From NCBI GenBank assembly GCA_949358305.1, contig OX442315.1, forward strand, positions 14,906,427 through 14,970,426: DNA of 64,000 nucleotides, in the 5' to 3' direction. The notes beneath the pieces are model-generated. The model saw only the letters and a list, made by a program, of their open reading frames with translations. It was not told the origin of the DNA and made no database searches. The stretch is from Strigamia acuminata (lineage: Eukaryota; Arthropoda; Chilopoda; Geophilomorpha; Linotaeniidae). Numbering within the stretch: position 1 is the first letter of the stretch; every line of letters begins with the position of its first letter. Of this stretch, positions 31,953 to 42,513 are shown piece after piece. The position numbers and the translations under genes were made by a program.

Positions 31953-33547
31953 ATGGATTCGACCAAAACGAGAAGTAAGAAGTCTTCAAATGCTGTCTTA
32001 AATCCCAAGAAAACGCGAGTGCCGCGTGGTCGCCCGCGCTCCGTTAGGCCTAACGAGGTCACTACACGTGCAGAAGTGCATCACGAGCCTATCTCGCCTT
32101 CGCTCTCCAATCGATCGAGAATTTTGCTTGATGGTTCCATCGTCAACAACCCACGACCAAATTCGGAGGAAGAAAACGAACAATCACGTGAAAATTTTGA
32201 AAATGTACGGAATCCGGTAGGGACCGATTTTACCGCCTCGCACGTTGCGAACAATCACAGGCCAGTATCCGAGTTAGGGCTATCATCCCAAGCGATCGAA
32301 AAGCTCATTTTCATGGCTTTTTCGCAAAACCAGACAGGCGGGGCTCCTCTGCAGCGGGAGGAGTCTGCCGAACGGCCGCAAATGTCTCGATCTCGTAGAG
32401 ACGAGTGGGGCGCGTTTCAGTCTAGTAACCACGTAAGTAATTTTGACAAATTATATTTCTTGAGATGTTTTTTACTCACTCTTGGTTGCTGACTGGCCGT
32501 AGTCAGCTGTTTCAGAGTACGAGTCGGATGTTTCCGCTGGTTCTAGCTCCTCGGCTGAAGAGAGAGCAAGTCTTTCACGTAAAGATCGCGAGATTCGACG
32601 ACTTAGACGAGAACTTGAGAAAAAGAACAAATCCGCCGCCAATCCACGCAAATCGACGTCCCTTTTAGACGGAGAGTCCGCAAGCTCATCCGACGATACG
32701 GACAGTCCTGATGAAGATGCGCCTTTTCTGCACGAATCGTCCGCCAAAGAGATAGTTCGGATTTTGAGCAAACCTACCGCATCTTCCAAGAATAATAGTT
32801 TTAAAACCGATTTTCCTTGCCCTACGCGTCAGGTCCCCTTTCTCAAGAGAAAAAAGATGGACGAGGACGTGGAGGCGTACGTGGGGGCGAGAAATACTTC
32901 TTTCTCCATTCCACGAGAGAGATTTTTGCGCCGTTTGAACGGCATGATGGCCCGAGTAGGATCGATTACAGCCAGAATTTTCGATCGGGCTTCGACTAAT
33001 AACCCCATGAGCAAAGACGAACTGCTGTACGCAAACACGGCCGTTTTCCAGCAAGTCCGCAATGCGATGAATGCGATCAGCGACGAACGACGCTTCAATG
33101 TCGTGCAAGGGTTAGGCACCAAGAAATCCGATATGGTGAAGCATTTTCGGAATTCGGACGGCGACACTCTATTCCAGGGGCAATTTTTTGAGCGTTTCAG
33201 TATTTGAATTTGTCTTATAAGATTTTTTGCAAACTCTTATCGGTTTTTTCCCCTTTTTAGAGAAACAAGCCGATCAATTTGCGTCGGTGGATCGGGCCAG
33301 AAATAAACATCCCACGAAGGGTTCTCGACACGATGGTCGCTTCCGTCGGACTTTTAATCGACCAACCGAAAATGTGCAACGCCGAGATTATTTTCACGCT
33401 CGACCAGACGGAAAGGACCAGGGACAAAACTTCCATTCCACGGATTACAATAGGGGACAACAGCAGCCCTTTCGTAAAAACCCCTTCCCTAACAACCGGG
33501 GAAGGGGTCGTGGCGGCTTCACTAGAAACGGTAACAGCCTGGTGTAG
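31953..33547 (+). CDS. DIRS gag-like protein in three exons
   Basis: Exons 31953-32432, 32503-33199 and 33261-33547 join in frame to 487 residues. Intron 1 (70 bases) starts GTAAGT and ends TAG; intron 2 (61 bases) starts GTATTT and ends TTTTTAG. Each removes in-frame stops. The protein is basic and Ser-rich at the N terminus, has a coiled-coil-like Arg/Glu stretch, a conserved core with YVGARNTSFSIPRERFLRRL and QQVRNAMNAISDERR, and a Gly/Arg-rich RNA-binding tail (NNRGRGRGGF). The core resembles other DIRS first ORFs. The pol frame begins inside the third exon. Confidence 0.72.
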
Positions 33548-35614
33548 CCATTTTTATTTTCCCGAAGCATGTTTTTCCGCTGGACGTCTTCCCCTCTGCC
33601 TCGATACTTGGTCCTTTATCACGTCAGATTCTTGGGTCCTAGATGCGGTTCGGGAGATTAAATTAGAATTTTTAAGCACACCTTCTCAGTTCGAATTTTG
33701 CACTCCTGTTTTTGACCAAATTAAGCATGACCTGATTGGAGAAGAAGTTAAAGGCATGATTCTTAAAGGAGCCGCATACCCGGTTCTCCCTTGCAAAGAC
33801 CAAATAGTTAGTTTTCTCTTTTTAGTTTCTAAAAAAGATGGCGGTTTTCGACCTATCATTAATCTCAAACCCTTTAATGCCTTTTTGGTTTTCACCCATT
33901 TCAAGATGGAAAGTAGGCCTGTGCGATATTCGATTGTTGCAAATGCGATTGCGATGTTGGATTGTTGCGATTATATCGCAGATATATCGCATGCGCGATA
34001 TATCGCGATATAATCGCAATAATCGCAATAATCGCAATAATCGCAATAATCGCAATATCGCAAGATATCGCAATATCGCAACTTGGTGTGTAATTTGCAA
34101 AAATTTCAAAAACCGTACTAGTTACGTCAAATGTTGGTCTAATAACTATAAGGCGGTGTGAATGCTTTCCATTGGAAAGCATTCACACCGCCTTATCCTT
34201 GGTAGAGGAGGGTTCTTATATGTTCAAATTGGACCTTTCCGATGCCTATTTTTCCGTGGCCATACATCCCGGTTCCCGTAAATTTCTTAGATTTTTCTGG
34301 GAGGGGATTTTATATGAATTAGGAGTGTTATCATTTGGATGAGGCCCCGCCCCATTTTATTTTACAAAATTGTGTAGAACCATTGCGACTTTTCTGCGAT
34401 CACTTTACGTTCGGTTAGCAGTATATCTAGATGACTGGTTTTTCATCAATAAATCTAAGGAACTTCTCATTCGTCAGAGGGACTTCATTTGTCTACTTTT
34501 CCGTGCTCTTGGCTTTATTATCAATCAAAAAAAGTCAATTCTCGAGCCCTCTACTTCTTTAACCTTTTTAGGTTTCCTAATAGACTCGACTTCTATGAGC
34601 GTCTCTCTGCCACCAGACAGGATACAGAATATTCTAATTTCCCTTGATAAGTTACTCCAGACTGATTCTTGTTCAATTCGAGATCTTTCCTCCATTATTG
34701 GTAAACTTAATGCCACAACAGTGGCTATTTCTGCTGCGCCTCTACATTATCGGGGATTACAACATTTAAAAGCTCGTAATTTCACAGGAAATTACGAATC
34801 CTCTTGTTTTGTCACAGAAGAAGCAAGATCAGAACTTTTCTGGTGGAAACAAAATTTGAAATTTTGTAAAGGCAGATCTCTCCTTTCCAAACTTTGCCTT
34901 TTATCCCTTGATTCCGATGCTTCCCTGACCGGTTGGGGAGCCACTTCTTTAGGGGTTAGCATTGGGGGTTCCTGGTCTCCTTCTCTAGCTAAAAAACATA
35001 TCAATGTGCTTGAACTTTTAGCCGCCTTCTGGGGTCTAAAGTCTTTCGCTAAGGATTTAGCCGATGGCATTATCAAGATTAGGATGGACAATACCGCCGC
35101 GATTGCCTCCATAAATCATCTAGGCAGCCCCAGGTCTCGAGATCTTACGGCTGTAGCACAAGACCTTTGGTCTTGGGCTATGGCAAGGAATATTACTGTT
35201 CAGGCCGAACACATCCCGGGTCGTCTCAACACCGTAGCAGACGCAGCCTCTAGGGGAAAAATTATAGACTCGGGTGACTGGATGTTGAACCATAATATTT
35301 TCCACTCTATCAATCGGTTTTGGGGTCCTTTCTCTTTGGATCTTTTTGCGGCAATGCACAACACCCAATTGGATAGTTTCTTTAGTTGGAAACCCGATCC
35401 CGCTGCTCAAGCCTTTGATGCCTTAGTTCAGAATTGGGGTCCTGGAATCCCATACGCTTTTCCCCCTTTCTGCCTAATTCCGAAATGCCTTCAGAAAATC
35501 CGCAATGCTTCGGAGCCTACCCGGGTAGTTATGATCACTCCGATTTGGCCTAGTCAAGCCTGGTTTCCGGTAATTCCTTTCTCAGAGTTTTTTCCCCTTT
35601 TTCCCTTTTATTAA
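33279..35614 (+). pseudogene. DIRS reverse transcriptase-RNase H, interrupted
   Basis: RT starts in the gag overlap; KKDGGFRPIINLKPFNAF marks RT fingers at about 33830. A 260-base insertion at 33914-34173 breaks the frame, which resumes SIHTALSLVEEGSYMFKLDL at 34178. A TGA at 34340-34342 follows SFG. After it come VYLDDWF (catalytic YLDD, about 34425), RNase H LDSDASLTGWG (about 34910), and the DIRS-typical region SLDLFAAMHNTQLDSFFSW to AFPPFCLIPKCL. Copies element RNA; not functional here. Confidence 0.88.
33914..34173. mobile_element. 260-bp insertion in DIRS RT ending in an inverted copy of its flank
   Basis: Flanked by direct repeats TGGAAAG (33907-33913, 34173-34179). It starts TAGGCCTGTGCGATATTCG and carries tandem AATCGCAAT and ATATCGC units at 33960-34085. 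Its last 25 bases include a perfect inverted copy of the RT sequence immediately to the right. No matching terminal inverted repeat was found. Confidence 0.75.
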
Positions 35615-35636
35615 GGAATTTTTATTTTTAGATTCT

Positions 35637-36662
35637 TTGGTCTCTCTCGATAGAGGTCCCGATTCAGTTACCTCAACTCTCGAACCTTCTGATCGATGCC
35701 CAGAAACAACCCCACCCGCTCCTTCAAGCGGGCTCCCTGCAACTGGCCGCATGGAAACTGTCGTCGGTTGCCTCAGAGATCGAGGCCTTTCAACTAACGC
35801 TTCCAAATTGGTGGGGTCTTCCTGGCAGTCCGCATCCAACAAGATCTACGACGGCCACTGGAAGTCCTGGCTACACTGGTCTACACGACTCGATGTTGAC
35901 CCTGTTCGACCGTCTGCCGTTGAATTAGCTAATTATCTTTCTTTCCTGTTTTTAAATAATTTTGCGTTTAGCACAATAAATGCCCACCGTTCGGCTATTT
36001 CTCAGACCATTAGCTTGATTTCGTCTATTGATTTAGGGTCACATCCACTTATCAGACGTGTCATGAAAGGTATCGCCAACTCGCGCCCGCAGATTCCCAA
36101 ATATTCTTCTATTTGGCACGTAGGCCCGGTTCTTCTCTTCCTTAAGTCTAGATTTAATTTACTTCACACTTTTTCGAAGTTAAAGATTAATCGTCATGTC
36201 GCTACTCTTTTAGCCCTCTCATTAGCGGGAAGAGCCTCTGATCTTAAGCTTTTATCTTCCAAAGTTGTCTTTTCGACAAATTCTTGTACCCTTCCCCTCC
36301 TAGGGAAAAGGAAATCCTCTTCTACAGCCCCTTTCGTTCTTCCCTTTTTTGAGGACAAGGAATTATGCCCTGTCACGGCCATAAAATTTTATCTTAATCA
36401 TTCGGTCGCTTTTCGCGGATCCTCCGTTCAATTCTTTTTAGCGTCTTCACGCCCTTTTGGACCAGTCACCTCTTCTACTATTGCCAGATGGATCAAAGAG
36501 ACCTTGTCTATGGCAGGGGTAAACACCGCAATTTTTTCGGCTCATTCTACTCGAGCCGCTGCTACCTCCTTCGCTTGGTCAAAGGGAGTTAATCTTTCCC
36601 ACATCCTTAGAGCGGCCGATTGGTCTTCCGCTTCTATGTTCTATGTTCTATGTTCGGGCTAG
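35637..36662 (+). CDS. DIRS tyrosine recombinase
   Basis: 341 codons. The C-terminal half has the phage-integrase-like catalytic signature: GRASDLK (first Arg, about residue 200) and HSTRAAATSFAWSKG with His-x-x-Arg (about 305), then DWSSASMF where the tyrosine is expected (FYVL). The enzyme would join the circular DNA intermediate to the target, instead of a DDE integrase. The N-terminal part matches the SAM-like binding domain (RLDVDPVRPSAVELANYL). The stop lies at the edge of the inverted repeat. Confidence 0.82.
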   Translation: MVSLDRGPDSVTSTLEPSDRCPETTPPAPSSGLPATGRMETVVGCLRDRGLSTNASKLVGSSWQSASNKIYDGHWKSWLHWSTRLDVDPVRPSAVELANYLSFLFLNNFAFSTINAHRSAISQTISLISSIDLGSHPLIRRVMKGIANSRPQIPKYSSIWHVGPVLLFLKSRFNLLHTFSKLKINRHVATLLALSLAGRASDLKLLSSKVVFSTNSCTLPLLGKRKSSSTAPFVLPFFEDKELCPVTAIKFYLNHSVAFRGSSVQFFLASSRPFGPVTSSTIARWIKETLSMAGVNTAIFSAHSTRAAATSFAWSKGVNLSHILRAADWSSASMFYVLCSG

Positions 36663-36740
36663 ACCTGGTATTTTTTCTTTAAAGCACTAGTTTTTATTTA
36701 CTAAATTGGACAAGCCTATAGTTAAACAACATTTATTGCC

Positions 36741-37179
36741 TCTTTATATAATTCATATTTTGCGTCATAACTTAGCAAAATATTCAATTTTATCATTTGT
36801 TGTAAAGAAACTAGTATTTAAATTATTCAAAGTTAAGAATATAGGAGTTTTGTTATTTTTGAGAAATATTGCTCTCATCATTAATATTCCGCACATTCAG
36901 AATTGATAAGTCTGGATTGAGCAACCCGATTGTGACTTTGTTTTAGATAGTTATAATTCAGGGTCACAAAAACATCATTTATTTCCAGTAAAAAGGGAAG
37001 TTTTCCAACGCATTGTAAAGTTAAAAGTATTGCACTAATTTGATCATTTTTTGTTCTAGTTATTATATAATAAGTTTTACACCTGTAACAAGGTCGTAAC
37101 AAATCCGCACACCCCTCCCCCCCCTAAAATTACGTAACAAAACTAATCAACCCCCCCCCCTCAAATTTTTATATATAAT
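36741..37179. other. unassigned, with partial ACGTAA-type MITE
   Basis: AT-rich, no gene. 37080-37170 has CCTGTAACAAGGTCGTAACA and two C-runs, a partial copy of the element at 44508-45432. Confidence 0.5.
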
Positions 37180-38123
37180 ACAAATTCAACTGACAAAAAT
37201 AATTGACATCTGGTTTCAGAAAGAACGAACGTTTGTGTTTTACGATTTTGCTGCATCGACAGCTGTAATAAAACGTTAAACGTTCTTTGTTAAACCAAAA
37301 GCTTATTCGCATAAATTTTTAACAACGTAAAACACAAATTTCCAAATGGCAGTGCAACCTGTATTTGCTTCCACATGCCTAACTCGACCTTGATTACTCT
37401 AAAAAAAAGACTCAAGACAATTTACCTGTCGCAAAAGGCCAGGAAAAGATCATGTTTTTATTGTGTTTTCATAAAACAATTTTATATCAAATAAAAAAGA
37501 ATATTACGGAGTATTATATTAGTATTGTGATTGCCCGAATTATTCGGATTCTCCTTGCATATTCGCGAATTTATTATTATTTGAGAGAATAATGACTTCA
37601 TCATTATTTTCACCGCCATCGTTGATCAAGACCGACATAACGAAGCCCATCGCGGAGATGGCATCAGCGCCATGCAAATTCGTATAATTTCCATATTTTT
37701 ATTAATATTCTGTGACCGCTTGGCCACCCACAGTGACCTGCATAACTCCACACTGCCCAATGGCCCTGATGACACGCATGATTTGTCCTTTATTTATTGT
37801 ATAGGTCACATAACACATAACACTTGCTTCTTGTGTTTTACAGTACTGAAAGTGTGTACTCTTATTTTTCACTGCATAGGTTAGCTCTGCTAATACGAAC
37901 AGTAAACCAATATACTAAGATTGATTTGTGATAATTCAACTGAAGCATTTGTGCTCATTTCTAACTAGGTTGACGTTGGCACAACGTTACATTCGCAATA
38001 GTCTAAAGAGACCGATACCTAATGTTAAAGTTTCTCAAAATCTATGCCTTGGGTGTTCCTAAAAATTAGACTGCATGTTGTCAAGAGGGTCCTTTTGCTT
38101 CGATTAAAACCACACACTCCTAC
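37180..38123. repeat. repeat X, copy 2
   Basis: Long duplicate of 62727-63925. The minus strand at about 37545-37700 reads NLHGADAISAMGFVMSVLIN and on to FANMQGESE with a stop, similar in all copies. The plus strand at 37672-37884 has a 70-codon ORF with a signal-like start, MQIRIISIFLLIF, also kept at 63468. Which strand, if either, is coding is unresolved. The Gypsy element at 38124 interrupts it at CCTAC. Confidence 0.7.
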
Positions 38124-38400
38124 TGTAGTGTCCTTGAGACACGAGATAATTGCCACCAGGTGGCAGCATGATTAAAGGCTAAATGCCGAGTGCGTATGCA
38201 CTCACTCATTCTTAACACTACAACCGATGCGTCTGTGTCATTGATTCCGAACACTACAATGGCGACGATGATGAGATTGAACGAACTTTAAAACAATACG
38301 ATGAAAAAGGATTAATGACAATGCAGGTGTGTGTGGATTAAATTATTGTGAAAAATTGGATTTTTGCGCAAGTGTGAAGTGATTTCCGAGACATTTAAAA

Positions 38401-39435
38401 ATGGCGACGTTCAGTTTGACCTTGCCAGCGTTGAGCGGATTTGTAATTTCCGAAGGAAATCTAGACCAAAGGTGGACCAAGTGGATGAAGTCATTGGAAT
38501 TTTACCTCACTGCATCTACAATTACGGATGAGGCGCAGAAAAAGGCCATTTTATTGCACTTAGCAGGAACTGAAGTGCAAGATATTTACGACACGTTATT
38601 GGACGATGAGAAAAAGACGTACAAGACGACGACGGAAGCGTTGGCCAAGTATTTCAACCCGCGGAAAAATTTACGTTACGAACGACATGCGTTTAGACAG
38701 CTGAGCCAGGAAGCGACAGAGGTTATGGATACGTACGTGACACGGTTGAAGGCCGCTGTCAAAGCATGTGAGTATGGCACTTTAGAAGAAGATTTAATTG
38801 TGGATCAGATTCTAGAAAAAGGGACAGATAGGACGCTAAGGAGACGACTGCTAAGGGAGGATAAGCTCACTTTGGCGTCGCTATTAAAATTAGCAAGAGC
38901 GGGAGAAGCAAGTGAACGGCACGCGACCGTCATGGAAATTGAAAACGTTGTTAAAATTAAAGAAGAAACGGTGAATCGAGTTGAGAGAGGGAAATCGTCG
39001 TTTCGAGGACGAGGAAGTAACAAAAACCGTAGAAATTTTCGGAAAAGTGAAGAAGCAACTTGGAAACAAGGAAAAGGAGATTCAAAACAAGGTGTAAAAA
39101 CAGATTTGGAATGTTTTCGATGTGAGCAGAAAGGACACTTTGCAAATGATTGCAAAATTGCGAAAGGTAAAGAGTGTAGTTTTTGCCATAAAGTTGGACA
39201 TTTTGAGAAGGTATGCAGATTAAAATTTCCACGAGGACGAGGAGGCCAGAGAGGAACGGAACGCGTACGATACGTCGGAGTTCGAGAACGAGAGGAAGAC
39301 GACGACAACGAATACGTTTTCCGTGTGGCGTCCCATGACAAGGAAGACAAAGTAGAAGTCATGATTGGAAACCAGAAAGTGGACGTGTTATTGGACTCAG
39401 GTTCGACGGTAAATGTAGTTGATTTAAAAACATAA
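38401..39435 (+). CDS. gag: Gag plus start of protease, 4.7 kb Gypsy element
   Basis: 344 codons. The capsid-like part (residues 1-170) includes WTKWMKSLEFYL and YERHAFRQ. A basic Arg/Gly linker follows, then two CCHC zinc knuckles, CFRCEQKGHFANDC and CSFCHKVGHFEKVC (about 238-276). The frame ends just after the protease active site LLDSGSTVNVV at a TAA, 39433-39435, and continues in the same frame as pol. Either one nonsense mutation has split a single Gag-Pol frame or the stop is read through. Confidence 0.9.
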   Translation: MATFSLTLPALSGFVISEGNLDQRWTKWMKSLEFYLTASTITDEAQKKAILLHLAGTEVQDIYDTLLDDEKKTYKTTTEALAKYFNPRKNLRYERHAFRQLSQEATEVMDTYVTRLKAAVKACEYGTLEEDLIVDQILEKGTDRTLRRRLLREDKLTLASLLKLARAGEASERHATVMEIENVVKIKEETVNRVERGKSSFRGRGSNKNRRNFRKSEEATWKQGKGDSKQGVKTDLECFRCEQKGHFANDCKIAKGKECSFCHKVGHFEKVCRLKFPRGRGGQRGTERVRYVGVREREEDDDNEYVFRVASHDKEDKVEVMIGNQKVDVLLDSGSTVNVVDLKT

Positions 39436-42400
39436 AATTTGTTAAAAGTACAGGGAATACGGTTGGAACCAGTGAGGACAAAACTGTTCGCTTATGGAGT
39501 TGAACAACCATTAGAGACGAGGGGACAATTTAACGCAGAAATCAGAGCCGGAGGAAAGAGCGTACACTCGAAGTTCATTGTTGTGCCGAAAGGAAACATG
39601 CCGTTGTTGGGGAAGAATACATCACGACAATTGGAGTTGATGAGTTTGAAAGAGGCGACAGTGTACACAATCGAGGAGAGCGATGCTTTTGACGCGGTTT
39701 TGAATGGAATGCGACCAGAATTAGCGGAAGAAGTGAGAAAACACATTAATATATTTTCAGGAGTAGGAAAATTAAGGGACTTTGAGTTGGACTTATATGT
39801 TGATGAGGCAGTGAAGCCAGTCGCGCAATCAGTGCGGAGAATCCCTTTCCACATCAGGAAGATGGTGGACGATGAAATCGACAATTTGTTACGACAAGAT
39901 ATAATCGAACCAGTGACGAGACCGACGGAATGGGTTTCACCCATGGTCCCGGTGACAAAACCGGATGGAAGTATCAGAATTTGTTTGGATATGAGGGCTG
40001 TCAACCAAGCGGTTAAAAGATCTCGACACCCTCTGCCAACTATGGACGAAGTTCTTGAAGAAATAGACGGCGCGGAGTTGATCACGAAGTTGGATTGCAA
40101 ATGGGGATATTGGCAAATCCCATTGCGAGAAAGTTCGAGGAAATATACGGTTTTTGTAACCCACCGAGGGTTATATCGCTTCAAAAGATTGTTTTTCGGG
40201 ATCGCCTCAGCGCCAGAGGAGTTTCAACGAATTCTGCAGAACATTTTAAAGGAGTGTGATGGCACACGAAATAGTCTAGACGACATTGTCGTTTATGGAA
40301 AAACAGTTTGGGAGCACGATATTCGTTTGGCAAAGGTTTTGACGGTGTTGGAGCAAAATGGCTTGACACTGAATTTGAAAAAGTGTCGGTTTGGACTCAA
40401 ACGACTGGATTTTTTGGGACACATCATCTCGAAAGATGGAATATCGGTTGCCGAACAGAAGGTGAAAGCGGTACGAGATGCAGTAGCGCCGAAGACAGCA
40501 ACCGAAGTGCGGAGCTTTTTGGGCCTCGCAAACTATTGCGCGCGCTACATTAGAAATTTTGCGTCAGTCGCTGAACCGCTGAGGAGCGTAGCTCGAAAGG
40601 ACGTGACGTTTGAGTGGACTGCAGTGCAGGAAAGAGCGTTTCAGGCCTTGAAGGATATGTTGTGCAGAGCGGAAACGTTAGCTTTCTTCAGGAAGGATGC
40701 AGAAACGCAGTTAGTGGTCGACGCGTCACCGGTGGGACTCGGAGCGGTACTTTTGCAGCGTCAGAGCGGTGGGGAAAAGAAACCAGTCGCTTTTGCGAGC
40801 CGCACGCTTTCTCAAGTGGAAAGGCGGTACTCGCAAACTGAGAAAGAGGCGTTGGCGGTAGTCTGGGCTTGTGAAAAGTTCAGGCTATATTTGATTGGAC
40901 TCGAGTTTCAACTAGTGACCGACCACAAGGCACTAGAAGTTATTTATTCAGCGCGCTCAAAGCCGTCGGCTCGCATAGAAAGATGGGTGTTACGGCTGCA
41001 ACCATTCCAATTCGTTGTGAGGCATAAACCAGGAACATCAAACATTGCCGATGCTTTGTCGCGTTTACTTCCAACCGATGAAGGAAAGATGATAATTGGA
41101 GAAAGCGAAAAATACGTTCGTTTTATTGTCAACAATGCAGTTCCCAAAGCAATGACGGTTGAGGAAATTGGCCGAGCTTCAAAAGCAGATTCAGAGATTC
41201 AAGAAATTGGAAAATTTTTGACAGAGGGAAAGAAGTTTCCACGAGAATTGGCCAGATTTCAGTCGGTGAGATTGGAATTGACAATGATGAGGGGAATTTT
41301 GCTGAGAGGGACGCGAATCGTACCACCAAAGGGATTAAGAGACAAAATTATCAAGTTGGCACACATAGGACATCAAGGGGTTGTTAGAACGAAACAGCGC
41401 CTTCGTGAAAAGGTATGGTGGCCGGGACTGGACAGAGATGTAGAGCGGATGGTTCGCGCGTGTCGGGCATGCCAGTTCAACGGACCAACGGAAAGGCCAG
41501 AGCCAATAAGGAACACTAAACTACCGGAAGGACCGTGGAGAGATCTTGCCATCGATTTGTGCGGACCATTTCAAAATGGCTGTTCGATAGTAGTGCTGGT
41601 AGACTATTATTCGCGTTGGCCGGAAGCGGCAATTCTAAAATCGACTAAGACGGAGAAAATAATTTCGTGGTTGAGCTACGTGTTTGATGGTTGGGGTTTG
41701 CCGAAATCCATTACGTCGGACAACGGGCCACAGTTCGTAGCTGCGGAATTTAAGGACTTTATGGAGGAATGCGGAATTGAACATCGGAGGGTCACGCCAT
41801 ACTGGCCCCAGGCCAATGGCCAAGTTGAACGCCTGAATAAGTCCTTCGTAAAGGCATTTCGCTCTGCGCAGATTGAAAAAGGAAATTGGAAAAAGGCGTT
41901 GGGCGAATTCCTGCAGTCGTATCGTAGCACGCCGCACAGGACGACGGGAGTTTCTCCGTATGAATTAATGACGGGGCGTTTGATGAACAACAAGATCCCG
42001 TATTTATTACGACCACAAAAAGGAGGACTACATAAACGTGTAAAAGAGAGAGACGCATTGGAAAAGTCAAAATCAAAAGAGTACGCCGATTTAAATCGTA
42101 GGAGCGTAAATACGGACATTAGAATTGGTGACCATGTTTTGGTGTCAAAACCAAGAAAACACAAATTAGACTTAGCTTTTGAGAAGGACATCTTTATTGT
42201 ACACAATAAGAAAAGTAATTGTGTAATCCTAAAAGCACCCGATGGAGGACTGATTAGGCGGAACGTGACGCACGTGAGAAGGTACGAACAAGAGCAATTA
42301 GATGACATCTTAACCGTTCCAGATCCAGCTCTCGAGGAAGCGACACAAGGACAAGCAGGGGAAACTGATCAATATCCTGTTTTGAACGACGTGGACGCGG

Positions 42401-42513
42401 AGGAGAGGGTTGAAGAAGAGCAGCGAGTTGAGGCGCCAGCTGAGTTCGTGCCACGGCGGTCAGCAAGAGAAAAGAAGCTGCCGGATTGGTATGGGCAATG
42501 GGTTCCAAAATAA
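39436..42513 (+). CDS. pol: Pol of the 4.7 kb Gypsy element (rest of protease, RT, RNase H, integrase)
   Basis: About 1,025 codons in the same frame as gag, directly after its stop. It has the rest of protease; RT with palm motifs KLDCKWGYWQIPL and NSLDDIVVYG, where the usual YxDD tyrosine is Ser; RNase H VVDASPVGLGAVLL and TDHKAL; and integrase with the zinc finger HIGHQG...CRACQ and the D,D,E residues in IDLCGPF, SDNGPQF and QVERLN. The C-terminal tail is acidic. There is no natural ATG at the start, so expression depends on gag. Apart from the upstream stop it is intact. Confidence 0.9.
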   Translation, partial: NLLKVQGIRLEPVRTKLFAYGVEQPLETRGQFNAEIRAGGKSVHSKFIVVPKGNMPLLGKNTSRQLELMSLKEATVYTIEESDAFDAVLNGMRPELAEEVRKHINIFSGVGKLRDFELDLYVDEAVKPVAQSVRRIPFHIRKMVDDEIDNLLRQDIIEPVTRPTEWVSPMVPVTKPDGSIRICLDMRAVNQAVKRSRHPLPTMDEVLEEIDGAELITKLDCKWGYWQIPLRESSRKYTVFVTHRGLYRFKRLFFGIASAPEEFQRILQNILKECDGTRNSLDDIVVYGKTVWEHDIRLAKVLTVLEQNGLTLNLKKCRFGLKRLDFLGHIISKDGISVAEQKVKAVRDAVAPKTATEVRSFLGLANYCARYIRNFASVAEPLRSVARKDVTFEWTAVQERAFQALKDMLCRAETLAFFRKDAETQLVVDASPVGLGAVLLQRQSGGEKKPVAFASRTLSQVERRYSQTEKEALAVVWACEKFRLYLIGLEFQLVTDHKALEVIYSARSKPSARIERWVLRLQPFQFVVRHKPGTSNIADALSRLLPTDEGKMIIGESEKYVRFIVNNAVPKAMTVEEIGRASKADSEIQEIGKFLTEGKKFPRELARFQSVRLELTMMRGILLRGTRIVPPKGLRDKIIKLAHIGHQGVVRTKQRLREKVWWPGLDRDVERMVRACRACQFNGPTERPEPIRNTKLPEGPWRDLAIDLCGPFQNGCSIVVLVDYYSRWPEAAILKSTKTEKIISWLSYVFDGWGLPKSITSDNGPQFVAAEFKDFMEECGIEHRRVTPYWPQANGQVERLNKSFVKAFRSAQIEKGNWKKALGEFLQSYRSTPHRTTGVSPYELMTGRLMNNKIPYLLRPQKGGLHKRVKERDALEKSKSKEYADLNRRSVNTDIRIGDHVLVSKPRKHKLDLAFEKDIFIVHNKKSNCVILKAPDGGLIRRNVTHVRRYEQEQLDDILTVPDPALEEATQGQAGETDQYPVLNDVDAEERVEEEQRVEAPAEFVPRRSAREKKLPDWYGQWVPK

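Larger units (their letters stand above)
31720..36740 (+). mobile_element. DIRS-like tyrosine-recombinase retrotransposon
   Basis: Perfect 75-bp inverted terminal repeats at 31720-31794 and 36666-36740 (outer end GGCAATAAATG), no LTRs, and the order gag, RT/RNase H, tyrosine recombinase. A sequence inside the left end, GGTCTAGCCCGA (about 31821), has its inverse TCGGGCTAGACC at 36654-36665, as expected of the internal complementary region used in DIRS replication. The element splits repeat X. It is inactive: an insertion in RT and at least one stop. Confidence 0.92.

Noticed and set aside
33822-34182. Overlapping ORFs rich in Asn-Arg-Asn or Ile-Ala repeats
   Set aside because: They are read from AATCGCAAT tandem units in the insertion within DIRS RT.
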